Positions 56,983-59,087 of a stretch of 59,087 nucleotides of DNA are shown in pieces. The stretch comes from Acetobacteraceae bacterium (lineage in GTDB: Bacteria; Pseudomonadota; Alphaproteobacteria; Acetobacterales; Acetobacteraceae): positions 1 to 59,087 of the forward strand of contig CANGNF010000032.1 of assembly GCA_947455205.1 (NCBI GenBank), read 5' to 3'. The notes beneath the pieces are model-generated. The model had not been told where the DNA came from and made no database searches. It saw only the letters and a list, made by a program, of their open reading frames with translations. The translations under genes and the position numbers were made by a program. The stretch's first letter is position 1, and each line of letters starts with the position of its first letter.

Positions 56983-58502
56983 TGCAATGGCACCTCGTCG
57001 CCGGAACACAGGTCGAAGCCCGGCAGGCGCAGCGTCCGGCCGTCGCGGAACACCGCCATCAGGTCGGCGCGGCAGCGGTCGGCGCCCTGGCCCAGCTCGG
57101 CCGGGGGCGAGAAGTCCAGCACGCCGCCGGCGGGGATGACGGCACTTCCCAGCCGGTCGCGGCCGGGCGGGCCGCCGGGCCGGGTGACATAGAGCTCCAC
57201 CACCGGCAGCGCCGAGCGGTTGCGCAGCCGCACCCCACCCAGCACCACCGCGCCCGGGGTTGTCGCCGGCGCCGCCGCGGCGGCCACCACCGGCTCGATG
57301 CTGTCCAGCCGCTCCGCCACCGTCCAGCCGGGGCGCAGCACTACCAGGCTGTTGGCGCAGAGGTCGATGCCGCGGCGTTCCTCAGCGGCGTCGCTGTCGA
57401 AGACGATCCGCAGGTCCACCTGGCAGGCGCTGGTGACGCTGACCTCCTGCCGGGCGCCGGGGGCCAGGGTGGCGTCGCCCAGCTGGTCCTCGCCCCAGTC
57501 GTCTGGGTCGGGAGCGATCAGGAAGACCTGGGCGATGGTGCGGCCATAGCCGTTGACCAGCAGCAGGCGGCGCAGCTCCCCCGGTACGGCGGGGCCGGGG
57601 CCGGCCAGGTCCACCTGCTCGGTGCGGCACAGGTCCAGGCCCGGCTGCAGCTCCTCGCGGTCGTTCTCATACACCGCGCGCAGGTCGAAGCGGCAATCGC
57701 GGGAGCGGATGCGCAGCGCGAAATCGGCCCGCGGTTCCAGCGTGGCATTGCCCAGCCGGTCGGCGCCCCAGCCTTCCTGGCCGCGATTTTCCAGGCCCCG
57801 ACCTTCCAGGTTCGTGGCGCGGGCATACAGCTCCCGCACCGTCACGCGGGCGCGGTTGGTGACGCTGGCCTGCCGCACCGGCAGGCTGGGGTCGCCGAAG
57901 CCGAGGCGCGGGGTGCGGCAGAGGTCCACGCGCTGGCGCGCCTCCTCGGTGTCGTCGGCGAAGACGGCGCGCAGGTCGAAGACGCATTCGGCGGTGCCGC
58001 GCAGCCGCAGCTGCAGGGTCTCGCCGGGCGGCACGGTGCGGGTGCCCAGCCGGTCGGTGCCGCTGTCCGCCACGCGGGCGGTGCTGGGCCACAGGTACAG
58101 CTCGCGCAGTTCCACGTCGCTGTCGTTGACCACGGCCAGGTCGCGGCGCGGCCCGGCATCGGTGAAGGCGACGCGGGGGGTGCGGCAGACATCCATCCGC
58201 CGGCGGTCGTCGGCGCCGTCGTCGAACACCACGCGCACCTCGTAGCCGCAGGCCTGGCCGCGCGGCGGCAGGGTGATGCGCAGCATGGCGCGCGGCGGCA
58301 GCACGGCATTGCCCAGGCGGTCGCGGCCAGGCTCGGCGGCGCCGACGGGGTAGAGGTAGATCTCCTGCATCAGCCGGTCGGTGTCGTTGGCCACCACCGC
58401 TTCGCGCGGGGGCTGGGTTTCCTGCGCCGTGGCGGGGGCCAGGGGAGTGGCCAGGGGGACGGTAACCAGGGCCAGCAGCAGGGCAAGGGCGAGGCGGCGC
58501 AT
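56979..58502 (-). CDS. Secreted protein of five tandem two-cysteine modules, unknown function
   Basis: A 507-aa exported protein. A signal peptide (MRRLALALLLALVTVPLATPLAPATA) precedes five modules of about 85-95 residues with the consensus N-x-S...ELYLxP...DRLGxxxxPPG...C-x-[FD]DLRxVFxDD...[VL]DLCRT. The paired cysteines are at 85/106, 173/195, 270/292, 360/382 and 477/499, always 21-22 residues apart. DRLG or DQLG begins at 61, 150, 248, 339 and 449. Modules are predicted to be beta-rich with one disulfide each. I recognise no named family. ATG 58502 has GGAG upstream, preferred over 58523. It lies directly downstream of the OmpA-like gene, making a three-gene envelope operon. Confidence 0.82.
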   Translation of the reverse strand: MRRLALALLLALVTVPLATPLAPATAQETQPPREAVVANDTDRLMQEIYLYPVGAAEPGRDRLGNAVLPPRAMLRITLPPRGQACGYEVRVVFDDGADDRRRMDVCRTPRVAFTDAGPRRDLAVVNDSDVELRELYLWPSTARVADSGTDRLGTRTVPPGETLQLRLRGTAECVFDLRAVFADDTEEARQRVDLCRTPRLGFGDPSLPVRQASVTNRARVTVRELYARATNLEGRGLENRGQEGWGADRLGNATLEPRADFALRIRSRDCRFDLRAVYENDREELQPGLDLCRTEQVDLAGPGPAVPGELRRLLLVNGYGRTIAQVFLIAPDPDDWGEDQLGDATLAPGARQEVSVTSACQVDLRIVFDSDAAEERRGIDLCANSLVVLRPGWTVAERLDSIEPVVAAAAAPATTPGAVVLGGVRLRNRSALPVVELYVTRPGGPPGRDRLGSAVIPAGGVLDFSPPAELGQGADRCRADLMAVFRDGRTLRLPGFDLCSGDEVPLQ

Positions 58503-58519
58503 CGGATGGCTCCGGTGGG

Positions 58520-59087
58520 TCATGGCGCGGGCAGCAGCACGACGGTCACGCCGCGGGCGGCGGGAATGCCGGTGCCGCGGGCGAAGGCGGCGACCCGCAC
58601 CTCGCCGCGCAGGCGCTCGCGCGGCAGGCCGCGCTTGCCGAGTTCCTCGGCCACGGCGGCGGCGCGGCGGGCGGCCAGGCGGGCGCCGGTGGTGGCGCCG
58701 CCCTCCCCCGGCCCAGCATGGCCGAGGATGCAGAGCGGACGCGCCGGCTCCGCCCGGGCGCGGGCGACCAGGGCTTCCAGCGCGGCCGGGGCGCCGGGGG
58801 CCAGGGTGGCGGCGCCGCGGGCGAAGGGGATGGCGAAGGCGTCATCCTCGATCTGCTCGGCGCCGATGCAGTCGAAGGTGGAGTGGGCCAGGCCGGCGGG
58901 GCCGGTGGTGGCGGGTGGGGCCGCGGCTGCGGGCGGTGCCTGAGGGGCCGGCGGCGTGTGGTTGCCCGGTGCGGACGGCGTCCCGGTGCTCGGCGCGGGC
59001 GACGCCTGGGTGGCCGGTGCCGGCGGCGTGGTCGTGCCCGGCGCGGGCGGCGCCGTCGTGCCCTGCGCGGCCGGCGGGGCGGTGCCC
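58520..59087 (-). CDS. OmpA-family C-terminal-domain protein, partial (runs off the window)
   Basis: This leftward gene enters from beyond base 59087, and only its last ~188 codons are visible. The frame has no stop across this span. It encodes a long Ala/Pro/Thr-rich, low-complexity linker (about 80 residues, PPAPGTTTPPAP-like). Then follows a Cys-containing segment FDCIGAEQIEDDAFAIPFARGAATL and the OmpA peptidoglycan-binding domain PLCILGHAGPGEGGATTGARLAARRAAAVAEEL, ending AARGVTVVLLPAP. The peptidoglycan-binding helix has ARLAARRAAAV, as in OmpA/Pal. It is therefore likely a cell-wall-anchored protein and the first visible gene of the envelope operon. The start lies outside the window. Confidence 0.8.
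   Translation of the reverse strand, partial: GTAPPAAQGTTAPPAPGTTTPPAPATQASPAPSTGTPSAPGNHTPPAPQAPPAAAAPPATTGPAGLAHSTFDCIGAEQIEDDAFAIPFARGAATLAPGAPAALEALVARARAEPARPLCILGHAGPGEGGATTGARLAARRAAAVAEELGKRGLPRERLRGEVRVAAFARGTGIPAARGVTVVLLPAP

Noticed and set aside
56127..58943. Long plus-strand open frame (938 codons) opposite the envelope operon
   Set aside because: Its translation is Pro/Ala/Arg-rich without domain features, whereas the minus strand encodes signal peptides, EF-hands and ordered cysteine modules.
1..59087. tRNA, rRNA, CRISPR arrays, prophage or integrated plasmid
   Set aside because: I saw no rRNA-like sequence, no CCA-ended cloverleaf, no regular short direct repeats with unique spacers, and no integrase, terminase, transposase or replication genes.

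Overview
The window is a chromosomal stretch of a very GC-rich (about 72% by eye) alphaproteobacterium. GcrA and MucR/Ros regulators, an OlsB-type ornithine acyltransferase, a Fur regulator and five Bug/TctC-type periplasmic binding proteins point to Rhodospirillales, most likely Acetobacteraceae (Roseomonas-like). The genus cannot be fixed from the sequence alone. I see no rRNA, tRNA, CRISPR array, prophage or intact insertion sequence. Genes are packed tightly and most same-strand neighbours overlap by 1-4 bases (ATGA, GTGA, TGATG), so translational coupling is common.

Layout. 0-4.4 kb: a YihY/BrkB membrane protein, then a leftward operon (AtzG-like small protein, amidase, TctC binding protein, GlcG/HbpS-like protein) preceded by a structured leader ending in an intrinsic terminator. 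4.6-8.7 kb: CoA-transferase plus HMG-CoA-lyase-like pair, a CHAP lipoprotein, a small membrane protein and a second TctC. 8.9-13.7 kb: tatA, methionine salvage genes mtnB-mtnD-mtnC, and a ureide module (HIU hydrolase, a PuuE allantoinase/OHCU decarboxylase fusion, a 91-aa protein). 13.7-24.2 kb: two more TctC genes, CorA, a secreted HExxH protein, acetamidase/formamidase, gcrA, SDR plus a fifth TctC, a SYLF lipoprotein, YcgN, a DapA-like lyase and a cupin. 24.2-36.5 kb: a BcsA-like glycosyltransferase with a PilZ domain beside an HlyD-type adaptor, a YgjP-like peptidase, a HIG1 protein, a large MscS channel, a dihaem cytochrome c, AzlCD, an SDR, a metallo-beta-lactamase-fold protein, two VOC proteins and RecX. 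36.5-42.5 kb: a second HbpS-like gene, a Rieske protein, and a MarR-controlled catabolic cluster with a NicX-like ring-cleavage dioxygenase, an alpha/beta hydrolase, an acyl-CoA dehydrogenase and an acyl-CoA ligase. 42.5-46.2 kb: sugar epimerase, ketopantoate-reductase-like, BKACE and VanX-like genes. 46.2-56.1 kb is mostly housekeeping: tsaB-rimI, tusA-like, mucR, fur-olsB, an opine-dehydrogenase-like gene, a plsC/olsA acyltransferase and the conserved miaB-phoH-ybeY-corC operon. 56.2-59.1 kb: a leftward envelope operon made of an OmpA-like protein (running off the window), a protein built from five two-cysteine modules, and a secreted EF-hand protein.

The non-coding sequence is also structured. 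A dispersed hairpin with conserved flanks sits at three convergent gene ends. A low-GC double inverted repeat lies at 49.8 kb. Four gene ends are followed by tandem iterations of their own stop-codon region. Several promoters share a TTGnnn-N17/18-TAGnnT pattern. The items I consider most worth following up are the five-module envelope protein operon, the marR/nicX-like cluster, the structured leader at 4.4-4.5 kb and the PilZ-glycosyltransferase/HlyD pair.
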